In this document: positions 29,405 to 40,126 of the stretch, one piece after another | Layout: each line of letters opens with the position of its first letter | How positions within the stretch are numbered: position 1 is the stretch's first letter | Origin: Pseudomonas sp. | GTDB taxonomy: Bacteria > Pseudomonadota > Gammaproteobacteria > Pseudomonadales > Pseudomonadaceae | Length of the DNA: 41,365 bases | Direction of reading: 5' to 3' | Assembly: GCA_022448005.1 (NCBI GenBank) | Contig: JAKUTK010000043.1 | Coordinates: forward strand, 1-41,365 | Program-made: the position numbers and the translations under genes | The notes under the pieces: generated by a model | What the model was told of the DNA's origin: nothing | What the model saw: only the letters and a program-made list of their open reading frames with translations | The model's database searches: none

Positions 29405-32340
29405 TCCGCCTCCAGATGCAGCACCGTTGGGACTTCCCTACCTTGGGGAGTTTGGGCGATGCCTGTGTCGAGCAGGAAAACCCTGTCTGCTGCCAGCCCT
29501 GTATTGTCCACCAGATAATCCTTGATGCTGGCGGCTCGCGCACGGCTCAGGCGTCGCAGAAGTGCGGTGCTGCTCTCTCGGCTGCTAAGGATTGCCTGCC
29601 GCAGCTGTCGCGCTCGAGTGTCCTCGTCGAGGTTTTGCCACTCGGTGGGCGGCTGCTGTTGCAGGCGGCTGCGATAGATGCCTTCCAACATGGCGGCTTT
29701 TTCGTCTTCACTGATTTCAAGCATTGAAGGATCGGCGGGCACAGTGTCACCACGTCGCTGCAAGACCTTGTACCAGGTCTGTTGATATTCGCGCTCCAGC
29801 CATTGTTCGGCCAGTAGGGGCCCATCTACGGCGGGCGCGCTCATACCTTCGATCTCAAGCCTCAACACCGGTCGCTCCTTGAGCGCACTTGCGAGCGTAT
29901 CCAGGTTGCTACGCGCAGCACTGTCCAGTTCGCTGCTGCCCGGCGGAAAGAGGATTTGACTGAGGTCAGCCTGGTCTCGACCCACGAGCCCACCGAGAAA
30001 CTTGAATGGGGACTTGGCCGCTTTCACCACCAGATTGCGCAGCGTCTGCCAGATGATAGGCACCACGTCGAACTGCGGGTTCTTGAGATCTCCCTGTACA
30101 GGAATCTTCAGCGCAATGGTGCCGCTGCTGTCCTTCAGCAGCGCCACTGCAAGGCGTACCGGCAGATCGACGGCCTGTTCGCTGTCGACCTTTTCGCCCA
30201 GCTGCAACTCCTCAAGCACCACTTCGTTTTCAGCATTCAGCTGCCCTTGCTGGATGCGGTAATGCAGGTCCAGATTCAAGCGGCCCTTGCGGAGGCGGTA
30301 GCCAGCGAACTTGGCCGAGTAGGGCGAGAGCGTGGTCAGTTCGACCTGTTTGAAACGGGTGGTGATGTCGAGGCTCTGGAGTGGCTCGAAGGGCGTCAGG
30401 CTGCCCTCGATGCTCACGGGCGCGTAGCGGTCAACCTTGCCCTGTATATCAACGCTGGCAGCGTTGTGTTGTCGGTTGTCGATTGTGCCAATGCTGCCGC
30501 CAAGATCCTGGATGGCAGTGATGAACGGCGGACGCAGACTCAGGTCAGCGAAATTGGCCGAACCGTCGGCTATCTGAATCCCGCCGATTCGTAATGCGAA
30601 GGGCACGTCTGGCTCGTCTGGAGATGTTGATGCTTCTGAAGAAGCCACCTCTGGACTGGGCGTAGCTGCGGGCTTGTCCACCAGCAGGTCATTGATGTTG
30701 GTCGACAGGTCCGGGTTGATGATGAAGCGTGCATACGGTTGGTTCAGGTCGAGCTTGTCGATCTGCAGCTCGCTCGGGTAGTTGTAATCCAGGCCGCTGA
30801 TCTGTAACGACTGCCATTTCACCAGATCCCGGTCCTGAATGGTGTCCAGTGTATGGAGCTGTGTGATCTCGGCGGAACCGCCGATATAAAATGCCAGCGG
30901 TTCGATGCCCTTTAGTTCGACGGCAAGCTGGCTGGCCAGCAGCCCGCTGCGTAGCTCCAGGTGAACGAATGGTGATAGGTAAGGCTGGGCCAAGCGCAGG
31001 TCGATACCTGCCAGCGTCACGTCGAAACGTCCCTTCATTGGCGTCAGCGTCAGTTGCCCTTCGGCAAGCAGCGAGCCTTGTTTGCCGAACTCTGTCTTCA
31101 GTTTTAGCTCCACTGGAGAGCTGCCGCTGCTGTCGAAGTTGCGCACGTCCAGATCGAGCGGCCCGACTTCCAGTTCGACGTTCGGCTCAGGAGCTTTGTC
31201 AGCCAGGTGCAGGTGGTAACCACGCAGTTCAGCGTCAGCTATAACGATCCGCCAAGGTTGACTGGGGACATCGCTTTTTTGCGCTGGCCGAGGCTCTTCG
31301 TGCGTTGGTTCGTCAGTTGTTTCGGTGGGCTGTGGCTCCGCATTGCCTGCCATAAGGCGCTGCCAATTGAGTTGGCCATCAGGCTCGCGGATCAGCCAGC
31401 TTTCCAGAGCCTGGCTGCGTACCTGGCCAAGGGTCACTTGTCGCTTCTGCAAATCCAGCGAAGTTTGGGAAATCTCTGCTCTCTTCAGACGAAGCAGTGG
31501 CTGCCCTTCCAGACTATCGATGCTTAGCGAGGCCAGCGTAGCGCTCGCGTCGCTCAGTTGCAGCGAAATGCCTTCGCTGAGGTCGAGTTGATAGCCCGTC
31601 TTCAGGCTCAGCTTTCCTTCGTTAAGAGCGAGCGGGGCCATGTCGCGGACATAGGGCCAGAACGTCTTCAGCGCCAGTCCGTTGATTTCAAGCTGGCCGG
31701 TTGATGTGATGGGGGAGAGGTTGAGCTGACCTTTCCATTCGATATGTGATCCGTCCGGGCCCTTGGCAACCAGAACGGCATCAGCCGCGTCGGCTGAACG
31801 GGTCGCAAAATTAAGCAGTTCGAAATCCAGCGAGTCGAGGATGAAGTCGATCCGCTCTTCGGTTCGCTGATCGGCGAAGTGCACCCGGCCGCCGGCCAAT
31901 TTCAAGCGGTCGATACTCAGGGCAAGGGGCTCGGAGTCCTCTTCCGGCAACGCTTCAGCCCGAGGCAGCTCGAACAGCTCGGTCAGGTTCAATTTGCCGT
32001 CGAGGTCAAACAGAACTTCGGCATTCGGCCCGATGAGCTCGATAGTCGAAAGGTGCAGGGTTCGACTCCACAGGCTGTCCCATTCGAGGTCGAGAAATAA
32101 CCGTTCGAAAGCCAGTTGCTCGGCCTCCGGCTCGCCCATGTGCAGCTTGTGGAGCCTTAGCTCGAGCGTGAACGGGTTGAACTCGATCCGCTCAAGGCGT
32201 GCCGGTACCGTCGCATAATGTGCAAGCTGCTGATTAACGACGCGCTGCGCCACGCCGGGCAGGATCAGAAAACCGAGCAGGCAATATACGATCAGGGCGG
32301 TCATCAGGCCGATGAGCGCGCGCTTCAATCCGTTGGGCAT
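29401..32340 (-). CDS. DUF748 (AsmA-like) envelope protein
   Basis: A 979-residue protein. One N-terminal membrane anchor (about residues 8-30) is followed by a long repetitive beta-rich region with repeated LxIxxLxL patterns of the AsmA/YhdP/TamB type. A Pro/Glu-rich low-complexity linker (about 335-360) and another Ser/Pro-rich one (about 555-575) break it up. Near the C-terminus, FPPGSSELDSAARSNLDTLA resembles the OmpA-like peptidoglycan-associated fold. AsmA-like proteins bridge or tune the cell envelope, some carrying phospholipids; that role here is inference. The stop overlaps the start of a DUF2845 gene, so the three genes form a unit. Confidence 0.88.
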   Translation of the reverse strand: MPNGLKRALIGLMTALIVYCLLGFLILPGVAQRVVNQQLAHYATVPARLERIEFNPFTLELRLHKLHMGEPEAEQLAFERLFLDLEWDSLWSRTLHLSTIELIGPNAEVLFDLDGKLNLTELFELPRAEALPEEDSEPLALSIDRLKLAGGRVHFADQRTEERIDFILDSLDFELLNFATRSADAADAVLVAKGPDGSHIEWKGQLNLSPITSTGQLEINGLALKTFWPYVRDMAPLALNEGKLSLKTGYQLDLSEGISLQLSDASATLASLSIDSLEGQPLLRLKRAEISQTSLDLQKRQVTLGQVRSQALESWLIREPDGQLNWQRLMAGNAEPQPTETTDEPTHEEPRPAQKSDVPSQPWRIVIADAELRGYHLHLADKAPEPNVELEVGPLDLDVRNFDSSGSSPVELKLKTEFGKQGSLLAEGQLTLTPMKGRFDVTLAGIDLRLAQPYLSPFVHLELRSGLLASQLAVELKGIEPLAFYIGGSAEITQLHTLDTIQDRDLVKWQSLQISGLDYNYPSELQIDKLDLNQPYARFIINPDLSTNINDLLVDKPAATPSPEVASSEASTSPDEPDVPFALRIGGIQIADGSANFADLSLRPPFITAIQDLGGSIGTIDNRQHNAASVDIQGKVDRYAPVSIEGSLTPFEPLQSLDITTRFKQVELTTLSPYSAKFAGYRLRKGRLNLDLHYRIQQGQLNAENEVVLEELQLGEKVDSEQAVDLPVRLAVALLKDSSGTIALKIPVQGDLKNPQFDVVPIIWQTLRNLVVKAAKSPFKFLGGLVGRDQADLSQILFPPGSSELDSAARSNLDTLASALKERPVLRLEIEGMSAPAVDGPLLAEQWLEREYQQTWYKVLQRRGDTVPADPSMLEISEDEKAAMLEGIYRSRLQQQPPTEWQNLDEDTRARQLRQAILSSRESSTALLRRLSRARAASIKDYLVDNTGLAADRVFLLDTGIAQTPQGREVPTVLHLEAE

Positions 32341-32424
32341 GCGGACCTACTTTCCAGGCGATGAACTGCCTTGGAGTATGGCATGACACGTGGGTTCCTC
32401 CCGCGAGCGGGCGCGCGCATTGCC

Positions 32425-33441
32425 TCACAACTGGAGCATCAGCACCTTCAGCGGCGGCTTGCCGTCGGTCGAAGGGAAGTCGGCTGCTGGTGGCAGCACC
32501 TGGCAGTCCCGAACCGGCCGGCCGGCCTTGGTCGCGCAGCGCAGGACCTGATCTCGCCAGTCGTCGAGGTCGACCTTTGCCAGATTGTTGCAGCAGATAA
32601 GGACGCCGCTCTCGGCGGTTGCAAGCAGTGCGGGTTTGAGCAAACTCTGGTAGTCGCGCAGCAGGTCGACCGTTCCGAACGCGCTTTTCGACCACGCGGG
32701 CGGGTCGAGCAACACCAGATCGAACTGCTTGGGTGAAAGACGCGGGTAATCTGGCAGCGGACGGCCGCGCCGCTGTGGAATAGGCATGTCGGCGAGCTGA
32801 CGGATCGCGGGAAAGTAATCCGATTGAATGAATTGCATCGGGACCAACTCAGGGTTCAGCGCACCGTTCTCGCGGCCGACCGCAAGGTTGCTTTCGGCGA
32901 AGTCCAGGTTGCACACCTCGCGAGCGCCACCAGCGGCAGCGCTGAGGCCGACGCCGCAGGTATAGGCGAAGAGGTTGAGCACCGACTTGCCCGCGCTGTT
33001 GGCCTTGATCCAGCGGCGGACATTGCGCAGGTCCAGAAACAGCAGTGGGTCCTGACCGCTATGGCGCGCGCGGACGCGGTAGTTCAGGCCCCACTCATGG
33101 CCGATCAGGTCGTCCAGCGCAGCTGAATCGGCGCGGTAGACCGGATCACTGCGGTCAATACGCGAGTTACCTTGAGAGCGGTCGTTGTAGGCGAGTAACA
33201 GGCGTGTGCCCAGATGCGTGCAGGTCTGCTCATGGAGGGCCAGCAGGGCGTCACGTTCGAGCGTCTGATGGAAGCTCTGCACCAGCAGCAGTGGGCCGTA
33301 ACGGTCGACGGTGAGGCCGGGTGCGCCCTCCTGGCTGCCATGGAACAACCGGTAACAGTCGGTGGCCTGATGGTGCAGTTCGGACAGCAGCGCTTGGCGA
33401 TTGAGGTAGGCGGCGCGCAGCGCCTGTTCGAGAGAGGACAT
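32425..33441 (-). CDS. Class I SAM-dependent methyltransferase (RlmI/RlmK-like)
   Basis: The 338 residues resemble the rRNA large-subunit methyltransferases RlmI and the RlmK half of RlmKL. The SAM-binding motif I is LNLFAYTCGVGL (155-166), followed by an acidic NLDFAESNL motif II and the DPPAW motif (246-250) typical of base methyltransferases. The N-terminal 120 residues include DRYGPLLLVQ, the segment preceding the catalytic domain in this family. The substrate is probably RNA but cannot be told from sequence. It lies 84 bases upstream of the DUF748 gene on the same strand. Confidence 0.85.
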   Translation of the reverse strand: MSSLEQALRAAYLNRQALLSELHHQATDCYRLFHGSQEGAPGLTVDRYGPLLLVQSFHQTLERDALLALHEQTCTHLGTRLLLAYNDRSQGNSRIDRSDPVYRADSAALDDLIGHEWGLNYRVRARHSGQDPLLFLDLRNVRRWIKANSAGKSVLNLFAYTCGVGLSAAAGGAREVCNLDFAESNLAVGRENGALNPELVPMQFIQSDYFPAIRQLADMPIPQRRGRPLPDYPRLSPKQFDLVLLDPPAWSKSAFGTVDLLRDYQSLLKPALLATAESGVLICCNNLAKVDLDDWRDQVLRCATKAGRPVRDCQVLPPAADFPSTDGKPPLKVLMLQL

Positions 33442-33483
33442 GCGCGGCGACTCGGGAAGAGGGCCGCGCAGTTTAGCGGAAAT

Positions 33484-33502
33484 CGCCGGCGTTTGGCCGG
33501 CG
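33484..33502 (-). terminator. Possible terminator of the thiolase gene
   Basis: CGCCGGC-GTTTG-GCCGGCG forms a 7-bp GC stem 13 bases beyond the thiolase stop. On the minus strand it is followed only by ATTTCC, so termination may be weak. Confidence 0.4.
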
Positions 33503-33515
33503 GGCTACCTGTCGG

Positions 33516-34694
<1,179 letters not shown>

Positions 34695-34787
34695 GATCTT
34701 GAACCTCGAGAAAGGGGCGGGCTCCGCGGGGCGCTCATGGTGGCACAGGCCGAAAGGTGGCTCCAGGTGCGGAACCTGCCGGTCACG

Positions 34788-35669
34788 CTAGCGTATGGGC
34801 AGGCCCATGCGGCGGCGCGCCCGGTGAACCGAACCGCTGCGCACGGCCCAGCGCAGGACCGGCGCGGTTCGCCTGACGGCCATTCGGATCAGTTGTCTTT
34901 GGCGGTCGGACTGGCTGAGATCAAGCATGTCGCTGGCCCAGTCCGGCAACAGGTCGACGCCGGCGCGCATCATTAGCGCGCCAAACGGCTTGGCCAGGCG
35001 ACTCGGAGCAGGGGCGTCGAACAGGATGCGCACGATCTCCCGTGAGCGCTCATCGCAGAGCAGCTGTGGGCGAATCGCCTCCAGATAGTCGTCCACCTCT
35101 TGCCGGGAATGCGGCACATGGCGGGCGCCGAGCGCTTCGGCAATACGCGCCACTTCACTGAAGTAACGATCTTGCTCTTGACCTGGCAATGCGGGGTTGA
35201 GGTAGCGCAGGTGCGCCTTGAGAAAGCTGCTGACTTCGGCAACGTGTACCCAGGTCAGTAAGTCTGGGTCGTACGCAGCATAGGGGCGGCCGTCCGGTGC
35301 ATGCCCAGTAACCTTGAGGTGAATGGCCCGGACCCGTTCGATCAGTCGCTGCGCATCGGTCTGACTGCCAAAGGTAGTCGCCGAGATGAACTGGCCGGTG
35401 CGGCGCAGCCGACCGAGCAAGTCGTCGCGAAAATTTGAGTGGTCCCAGACGCCGGCGAGGGCGAGTGGATGCAGGGCTTGCAACAGCAGGGCAGAGATCC
35501 CGCCCACCAGCATGGAGGTGAAGTCACCGTGCACGCGCCAGCAGACTGACTCCGGGCCGAACAGGCCAGGGTCACCTGGTGGGTTTTCGTAGTCGACACC
35601 ACCGATGACCAGTCCGGTGAGGCTGAGCACCTGCGTTTCGATATGACGGCGGATGATTTCCAAAGGCAA
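34788..35669 (-). CDS. DUF2236 / MpaB-like oxygenase family protein
   Basis: The 293 residues belong to the family that includes fungal MpaB and the bacterial latex-clearing protein Lcp, some of which are haem-b oxygenases. Visible conserved blocks are WRVHGDFTSMLVGG (44-57), LLLQALHPLALAGV (61-74), RRTGQFISATTFG (89-101) and LTWVHVAEVSSF (138-149). H142 is the likely axial ligand. There is no signal peptide, so it is probably cytoplasmic. The start is a TTG because the frame closes upstream and no ATG is available; no clear SD is seen. Its reaction is not known. Confidence 0.8.
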   Translation of the reverse strand: MPLEIIRRHIETQVLSLTGLVIGGVDYENPPGDPGLFGPESVCWRVHGDFTSMLVGGISALLLQALHPLALAGVWDHSNFRDDLLGRLRRTGQFISATTFGSQTDAQRLIERVRAIHLKVTGHAPDGRPYAAYDPDLLTWVHVAEVSSFLKAHLRYLNPALPGQEQDRYFSEVARIAEALGARHVPHSRQEVDDYLEAIRPQLLCDERSREIVRILFDAPAPSRLAKPFGALMMRAGVDLLPDWASDMLDLSQSDRQRQLIRMAVRRTAPVLRWAVRSGSVHRARRRMGLPIR

Positions 35670-35695
35670 CGTCTGGCGTGACTGGGAACTTGAAT

Positions 35696-35720
35696 GTTAC
35701 CCGAAGCGCAGGTGTTACCC
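35696..35720 (-). promoter_or_regulatory. Direct GGGTAACA repeats upstream of the DUF2236 gene
   Basis: Read on the minus strand, GGGTAACA occurs twice 18 bases apart, 27-51 bases before the start codon. The same GTAAC core occurs four times near panB. It may be a regulator-binding site overlapping the promoter. Confidence 0.35.
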
Positions 35721-35784
35721 AGGCCTGGCCGATCAATCCAGGGCCGCAGGCGTGCAAGTCATCAGAAAAGTGGCGGGAGGGTTG

Positions 35785-35811
35785 CCGGACAGCGACCAGG
35801 TGCTGTCCGGT
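35785..35811 (-). terminator. Hairpin downstream of pgi
   Basis: CCGGACAGC-N8/9-GCTGTCCGG forms a 9-bp stem 10-35 bases beyond the pgi stop. No T run follows on the minus strand, so it may be a stabilising or weak terminating structure. Confidence 0.45.
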
Positions 35812-35821
35812 TCTGCATCGA

Positions 35822-37486
35822 TCAGCCGCGATGACGGCCGCGGAAGAAGTTGATCAGCCCTTGGGTCGAAGCGTCCTCGGCGGGCTGCGCATCGAAGCTG
35901 GTCATCTGGCCGTAGACGGTTTTGCCCAGGTCCTTGCCGAGTTCCACGCCCCATTGGTCGAACGAGTTGATTCCCCAGATCACGCCCTGGACGAACACCT
36001 TGTGCTCATAGAGTGCGATGAGTGCACCGAGACGGCCTGGACTGATGGTTTCCATGACCACGGTGTTGCTCGGTCGGTTGCCCGGAATGACCTTGTGCGG
36101 CGCCAGGCGCTCGATCTCGGCTTCGCTCATGCCTTTTGCACGCAGCTCGGCTTCGGCCTCTTCGCGCGTCTTGCCGCGCATCAAAGCCTGGCTCTGTGAC
36201 AGGCAATTGGCGTAGAGCCACTCGTGGTGATCGGCAACCGGATTGTGGCTGACCACAGGCACGATGAAGTCTGCGGGGATCAGTGGCGTGCCCTGGTGCA
36301 ACAATTGATGGTAGGCATGCTGGCCGTTACAGCCGACACCGCCCCAGATCACCGGGCCGGTGTTGCAGGACACCGGTGTGCCGTCCTGGCGCACACTCTT
36401 GCCGTTGGATTCCATGTCCATCTGCTGCAGGTGTTTGACGAAATTGCGCAGATAGTGGTCGTAGGGCAGAAAGGCGTAGCTCTGCGCGTCCCAGAAGTTG
36501 TGGTACCAGATGCCCAGCATCGCCAACAGGATCGGCATGTTGGTTTCGAACGGCTCGTTGAGGAAGTGCTGGTCCATGCTGTAGGCACCGGAGAGCAGGT
36601 CCTTGAAGTTGGACATGCCGATGGCCAGCGCGATGGGCAGGCCGATCGCCGACCACAGCGAGTAGCGGCCGCCAACCCAGTCCCACATCGGAAAGATGTT
36701 CTTCTCGCGGATGCCGAACTCGACGGCCGCTTTTTTATTGCTGGTGACCGCAATGAAATGCCGGTAGAGCTTTTCTTCGGTGCCGCCTTTACCCAAGTAC
36801 CAAGTGCGCGCAGCCTGGGCGTTCTTCAGCGTCTCGAGGGTGCCGAAAGTCTTGCTGGAAATGATGAACAGCGTGGTTTCTACGTTCAGCTTGTCGGTTA
36901 CCTCGCGAAATTCACTGCCGTCGATGTTCGCCAGGTAGTGCGTGCGCACGCCATGCTGGGTGAAGGGCAGTAGCGCTTCGGAGACCAGCTGCGGGCCGAG
37001 AAACGAGCCGCCGATGCCGATGTTCACCACGTCGGTGATGGTCTTGTCGCTGAAGCCGCGCCAGAGGTTGTTATGGATCCGGGTGACGATATCGGTCATC
37101 TGCGCCAAGGCGGCATGCACATCACGCATGATGTTCTGCCCGTCGACCATCACCGATTCGCCCATGGGGCGGCGCAGCGCGGTGTGCAGTACCGGGCGGT
37201 TCTCCGAGGCGTTGATCTGCTCGCCTTCGAACATGGCGCGGGCCGCCTGCTCGACGCCGGCCTCACGTGCCAGGTTTACCAGCAGCGTGCGAGTTTCTGG
37301 GGTGATCAGATTCTTCGAGTAATCGAGAAACAGGCCGCTGCAGGAAACCGACAGGTCATCGAAGCGCGTCGGATCGGCCTTGAATGCCTCGCGCATGCTG
37401 AAGTTCTGCATGGCCAGGCGGTGTTCTTCCAAGGCCTTCCAAGATGGCAGGCCGGTGGCATCGAGAGGGTGCTGGTAGTAGCTCAT
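35822..37486 (-). CDS. pgi: Glucose-6-phosphate isomerase
   Basis: Pgi interconverts glucose-6-phosphate and fructose-6-phosphate. In pseudomonads lacking phosphofructokinase it mainly serves gluconeogenesis and the Entner-Doudoroff cycle. The 554 residues are full length. [12 protein letters not shown] is at about 153-164. The catalytic E359 is in DMESNGK, H390 in [14 protein letters not shown], and the lysine in [10 protein letters not shown] is K518. The ATG is preceded by AAGGAAG 11 bases upstream. It is transcribed in the same direction as panD but separated by a terminator. Confidence 0.98.
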   Translation of the reverse strand: MSYYQHPLDATGLPSWKALEEHRLAMQNFSMREAFKADPTRFDDLSVSCSGLFLDYSKNLITPETRTLLVNLAREAGVEQAARAMFEGEQINASENRPVLHTALRRPMGESVMVDGQNIMRDVHAALAQMTDIVTRIHNNLWRGFSDKTITDVVNIGIGGSFLGPQLVSEALLPFTQHGVRTHYLANIDGSEFREVTDKLNVETTLFIISSKTFGTLETLKNAQAARTWYLGKGGTEEKLYRHFIAVTSNKKAAVEFGIREKNIFPMWDWVGGRYSLWSAIGLPIALAIGMSNFKDLLSGAYSMDQHFLNEPFETNMPILLAMLGIWYHNFWDAQSYAFLPYDHYLRNFVKHLQQMDMESNGKSVRQDGTPVSCNTGPVIWGGVGCNGQHAYHQLLHQGTPLIPADFIVPVVSHNPVADHHEWLYANCLSQSQALMRGKTREEAEAELRAKGMSEAEIERLAPHKVIPGNRPSNTVVMETISPGRLGALIALYEHKVFVQGVIWGINSFDQWGVELGKDLGKTVYGQMTSFDAQPAEDASTQGLINFFRGRHRG

Positions 37487-37818
37487 GGTTGTGCGGCTTC
37501 CTTTGCTTTGGCGGACTGTCTGCGGCTCTGCGATTCGTTCGGACAGTCATTCGATCATGCTGGCACGCTGGCATTCGTCCTGAATGTGACAGGCGCGTTC
37601 CGCTGCGATTGACCGCAACGGCGACGGTACATCCTGCACCGTCGAGACTGGTCTGACTGGCAAAAACGCGCGGCGTTCCGAAGCGTTGCGCACAGGCTAC
37701 CGATAGCGACCAAGACAAGACGACCATTGCAGGTTTATGGGGTCGGGGGAAACCCTTTGCACACAAAAAAGCCCGCATCACTGGGGCGATGCGGGCTTTT
37801 AAGCAGCCGATGCTGAAT
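37487..37818. other. Intergenic region between panD and pgi
   Basis: This 332-base stretch holds no gene I can support. It contains the panD terminator at its right end and must contain the pgi promoter, which I cannot place with confidence. Two inverted repeats are visible: GACTGTC / GACAGTC around 37516-37550 and GACGGT / ACCGTC at about 37622-37642. Either could be an operator or a weak hairpin. Confidence 0.5.
37765..37802 (-). terminator. Terminator after panD
   Basis: AAAAGCCCGCATC (37767-37779) pairs with GATGCGGGCTTTT (37788-37800). On the minus strand the stem is followed by TTTTTTGTGTG, so it ends panD transcription 17 bases after the stop. Confidence 0.92.
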
Positions 37819-38199
37819 TCAGGCGACCTGAACCGGAATCGCGTTGCTGGTGTGACTGAGGTCGCCGTCGGCGCCCATATACAAAACGTGTGGCTTGAAG
37901 CTGGCCAGTTCGGCTTCGCTGTAATGCGCATAGGCACAAATGATTACGCGATGACCCACACCGGCCTTGTGCGCGGCGGCACCGTTGACGGAAATGATCT
38001 TCGAGCCTTCCTCGCCGCGGATGGCATAGGTCGTGAAGCGTTCGCCGTTGTCGACGTTGTAGATCTGGATCTGCTCGTATTCGCGGATGCCGGCGAGGTC
38101 CAGCCAGTCACCGTCTATGGCGCAGGAGCCTTCGTAATCCAGAACCGAATGGGTCACCTGGGCGCGGTGCAGTTTAGCCTTGAGCATGATGGCGTGCAT
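37819..38199 (-). CDS. panD: Aspartate 1-decarboxylase PanD
   Basis: PanD makes beta-alanine from aspartate for pantothenate and CoA. It has 126 residues. The proenzyme self-cleaves at G24-S25 (YEGSCAIDG) to form the pyruvoyl group; Y58, in [12 protein letters not shown], is also conserved. The start [13 protein letters not shown] follows a GGAGGA site. It comes 101 bases after panC on the same strand and ends at a strong terminator. Confidence 0.97.
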   Translation of the reverse strand: MHAIMLKAKLHRAQVTHSVLDYEGSCAIDGDWLDLAGIREYEQIQIYNVDNGERFTTYAIRGEEGSKIISVNGAAAHKAGVGHRVIICAYAHYSEAELASFKPHVLYMGADGDLSHTSNAIPVQVA

Positions 38200-38300
38200 G
38201 GCGGGGTCCTCCGGGTGCGCAAGCGGCGCAGAGTGTGCCCGAACCCTCAGGTGTGTTCAAGACTGAGGGCCGGGCTGGGTTAGGCCGATGGTCGGCTGTA

Positions 38301-39164
38301 TCAGGATGCTTTCTGGGAGATGTCTACCAGCAGGTTATCCAGCAGCCGGGTCTTACCGAGGTAGGCCGCGGCGAGAATCACCAATTCGCGGCTGTCGGCT
38401 GTGACCGGGCTGAGATCCAGTGCGTTGCGAACTTCCAGGTAGTCCGGGCGCAGGCCGGCGGTCTGCAGGCGCTGATGACCGGATGCAAGCAGCGCCGAGT
38501 AGTCGCGCTCACCGTTACGTATGGCCTCAGCCAGTTGCTGCAGTGTGCGGTGCAAAACCGGGGCGGTTGTACGCTCGTCAGGGGTGAGGTAACCGTTACG
38601 TGAGGACAGCGCCAGGCCGTCCTCGGCGCGTACGATGGGCTCGCCGATGATCTGCACGGGCATGTTCAGGTCGCGGACCATGGTGCGGATGACCGCCAGC
38701 TGTTGGAAATCCTTCTGGCCGAAAACCGCAAGGTCCGGTAACACCATATTGAACAGCTTGCTGACAACGGTAGAGACACCGTCGAAATGGCCTGGGCGGC
38801 TGCCGCCACAGAGTCCCTCGGACACGCTTGGTACGCGGACGATGGTCTGCAGCGCCTGACCATGCGGATACATCTCCTCGACGCTGGGCGCGAATAGCAA
38901 GTGGCAACCGGCCTCGAACAGCTTGTCCTGGTCGGCCGTCAGCGTGCGCGGGTAGCTGGCAAGGTCTTCGTTCGGGCCGAACTGCAGCGGATTGACGAAG
39001 ATGCTGGCAACCACGAAGTCAGCGCGCTGGCCAGCCTTCTTGAACAATGCAATGTGGCCGGCATGCAGGTTGCCCATGGTCGGCACAAAGCCGATGCGCT
39101 TGCCTTCGCCTCGTGCGCGGGTTACTGCGGCGCGCAGGTCGGCAACAGTTTTTACCACGTTCAT
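38301..39164 (-). CDS. panC: Pantothenate synthetase PanC
   Basis: PanC ligates pantoate and beta-alanine with ATP. It has 287 residues. The nucleotidyltransferase signature [10 protein letters not shown] is at 28-37 (HxGH at 34-37), [13 protein letters not shown] follows, and the KMSKS-like loop is ALSSRN. The ATG overlaps the panB stop (ATGA), so the two are coupled. Confidence 0.98.
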   Translation of the reverse strand: MNVVKTVADLRAAVTRARGEGKRIGFVPTMGNLHAGHIALFKKAGQRADFVVASIFVNPLQFGPNEDLASYPRTLTADQDKLFEAGCHLLFAPSVEEMYPHGQALQTIVRVPSVSEGLCGGSRPGHFDGVSTVVSKLFNMVLPDLAVFGQKDFQQLAVIRTMVRDLNMPVQIIGEPIVRAEDGLALSSRNGYLTPDERTTAPVLHRTLQQLAEAIRNGERDYSALLASGHQRLQTAGLRPDYLEVRNALDLSPVTADSRELVILAAAYLGKTRLLDNLLVDISQKAS

Positions 39165-39961
39165 GCGGAGAACCCATGTTCGGCGGCAGGAAATTCGACG
39201 GACTTAACCGCCTGGACGTAGGCGGCGATGGCGGTCGGAATGTCGCCACGCTCGTGCATGAAGTTCTTGACGAACTTCGGTGCTCGGCCGGTCAGCGACA
39301 GGCCGAGCATGTCGTGCAGAACCAGTACCTGACCATCTGTTGCGCTACCGGCGCCAATACCGATTACCGGTACCGTTACCGCCTGGGTAATGCGTGCGGC
39401 CAGTTCACTCGGAACGCATTCGAGCAGCAGCATCACCGCCCCGGCATCCTCCAGTGCTTTGGCGTCAGCAATCATCTGCAGCGCCTGAGCTTCCTGACGG
39501 CCCTGAACCTTGTAACCGCCGAAGATGTTCACGGCCTGCGGGGTAAGCCCCATGTGCGCGCAGACGGGGATACCGCGCTCGGCCAACAGGTGAATGGACT
39601 GGGCCAGCCAAGCTGCCCCTTCGACCTTGATCATGTGCGCGCCGGCCTTCATCAGGGTCGCTGAGTTGTTGAGTGTCTGTTCGAGGGTGGCGTTGGCCAT
39701 GAACGGCAGATCAGCGACGATCATCGCCCCGCGGTTGCCACGTTTGACACAGGCCGTGTGATACGCCATCTCGTCAACCGAAACCGGCAGGGTGCTGTCG
39801 TGACCTTGAAGGACCATGCCCAGGGAGTCACCGATCAGCAGCATCTCGACACCGGCCTCGCAGGCTATCTTGGCGAAGGTAGCGTCATAGCAGGTCAGCA
39901 TGGCGATCTTCTCGCCTTTCTGCTTGAGGCCGTGCAGGGTAGTCAGGGTTACGTCTGGCAT
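39161..39961 (-). CDS. panB: 3-methyl-2-oxobutanoate hydroxymethyltransferase PanB
   Basis: PanB adds a hydroxymethyl group from methylene-tetrahydrofolate to ketoisovalerate, the first committed step to pantoate. It has 266 residues. [12 protein letters not shown] (about 21-32), the metal-binding LIGDSLGMV (D45) and GAHMIKVEG are intact, and the AHMGLTPQ segment follows. The ATG is preceded by an AGGAGGA site. The 161-base gap to folK carries the GTAAC repeats, probably part of its promoter. Confidence 0.98.
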   Translation of the reverse strand: MPDVTLTTLHGLKQKGEKIAMLTCYDATFAKIACEAGVEMLLIGDSLGMVLQGHDSTLPVSVDEMAYHTACVKRGNRGAMIVADLPFMANATLEQTLNNSATLMKAGAHMIKVEGAAWLAQSIHLLAERGIPVCAHMGLTPQAVNIFGGYKVQGRQEAQALQMIADAKALEDAGAVMLLLECVPSELAARITQAVTVPVIGIGAGSATDGQVLVLHDMLGLSLTGRAPKFVKNFMHERGDIPTAIAAYVQAVKSVEFPAAEHGFSA

Positions 39962-40050
39962 GAATGCCGTCCTCCTAAAGCCTCTCGGGGATCACGGGTG
40001 CAGGCGGAGCGTCAGGGTTGCCCCGTTTCGATGCGTGCCGGCAGAGGGCG

Positions 40051-40056
40051 CTTATA
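40051..40056 (-). promoter_or_regulatory. Possible -10 element of panB
   Basis: On the minus strand TATAAG lies about 90 bases before the panB ATG, with a poor -35 (TTAGTT at 15 bases; TTGACT at 20). The weak -35 would fit a promoter that needs an activator bound at the GTAAC repeats upstream. Tentative. Confidence 0.3.
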
Positions 40057-40090
40057 GTCCAGATGGCGGCGAACTAAGTCAATCGTGAGT

Positions 40091-40126
40091 GTTACCCCCA
40101 GGTTACATCTGTTACCCAGAGGTTAC
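40091..40126 (-). repeat. Four GTAAC repeats upstream of panB
   Basis: On the minus strand GTAAC occurs four times with start-to-start distances of 11, 9 and 11 bases, about one helical turn each. The units alternate as TGTAACC and GGGTAACA, making a 20-base tandem repeat. The array begins at the folK stop codon. The regular phasing suggests a protein-binding array and not chance, but no factor can be named. Confidence 0.5.

Noticed and set aside
37356..37937. Minus-strand frame of 193 codons spanning pgi, the intergenic region and panD
   Set aside because: It overlaps two conserved genes in another frame and runs through the panD terminator.
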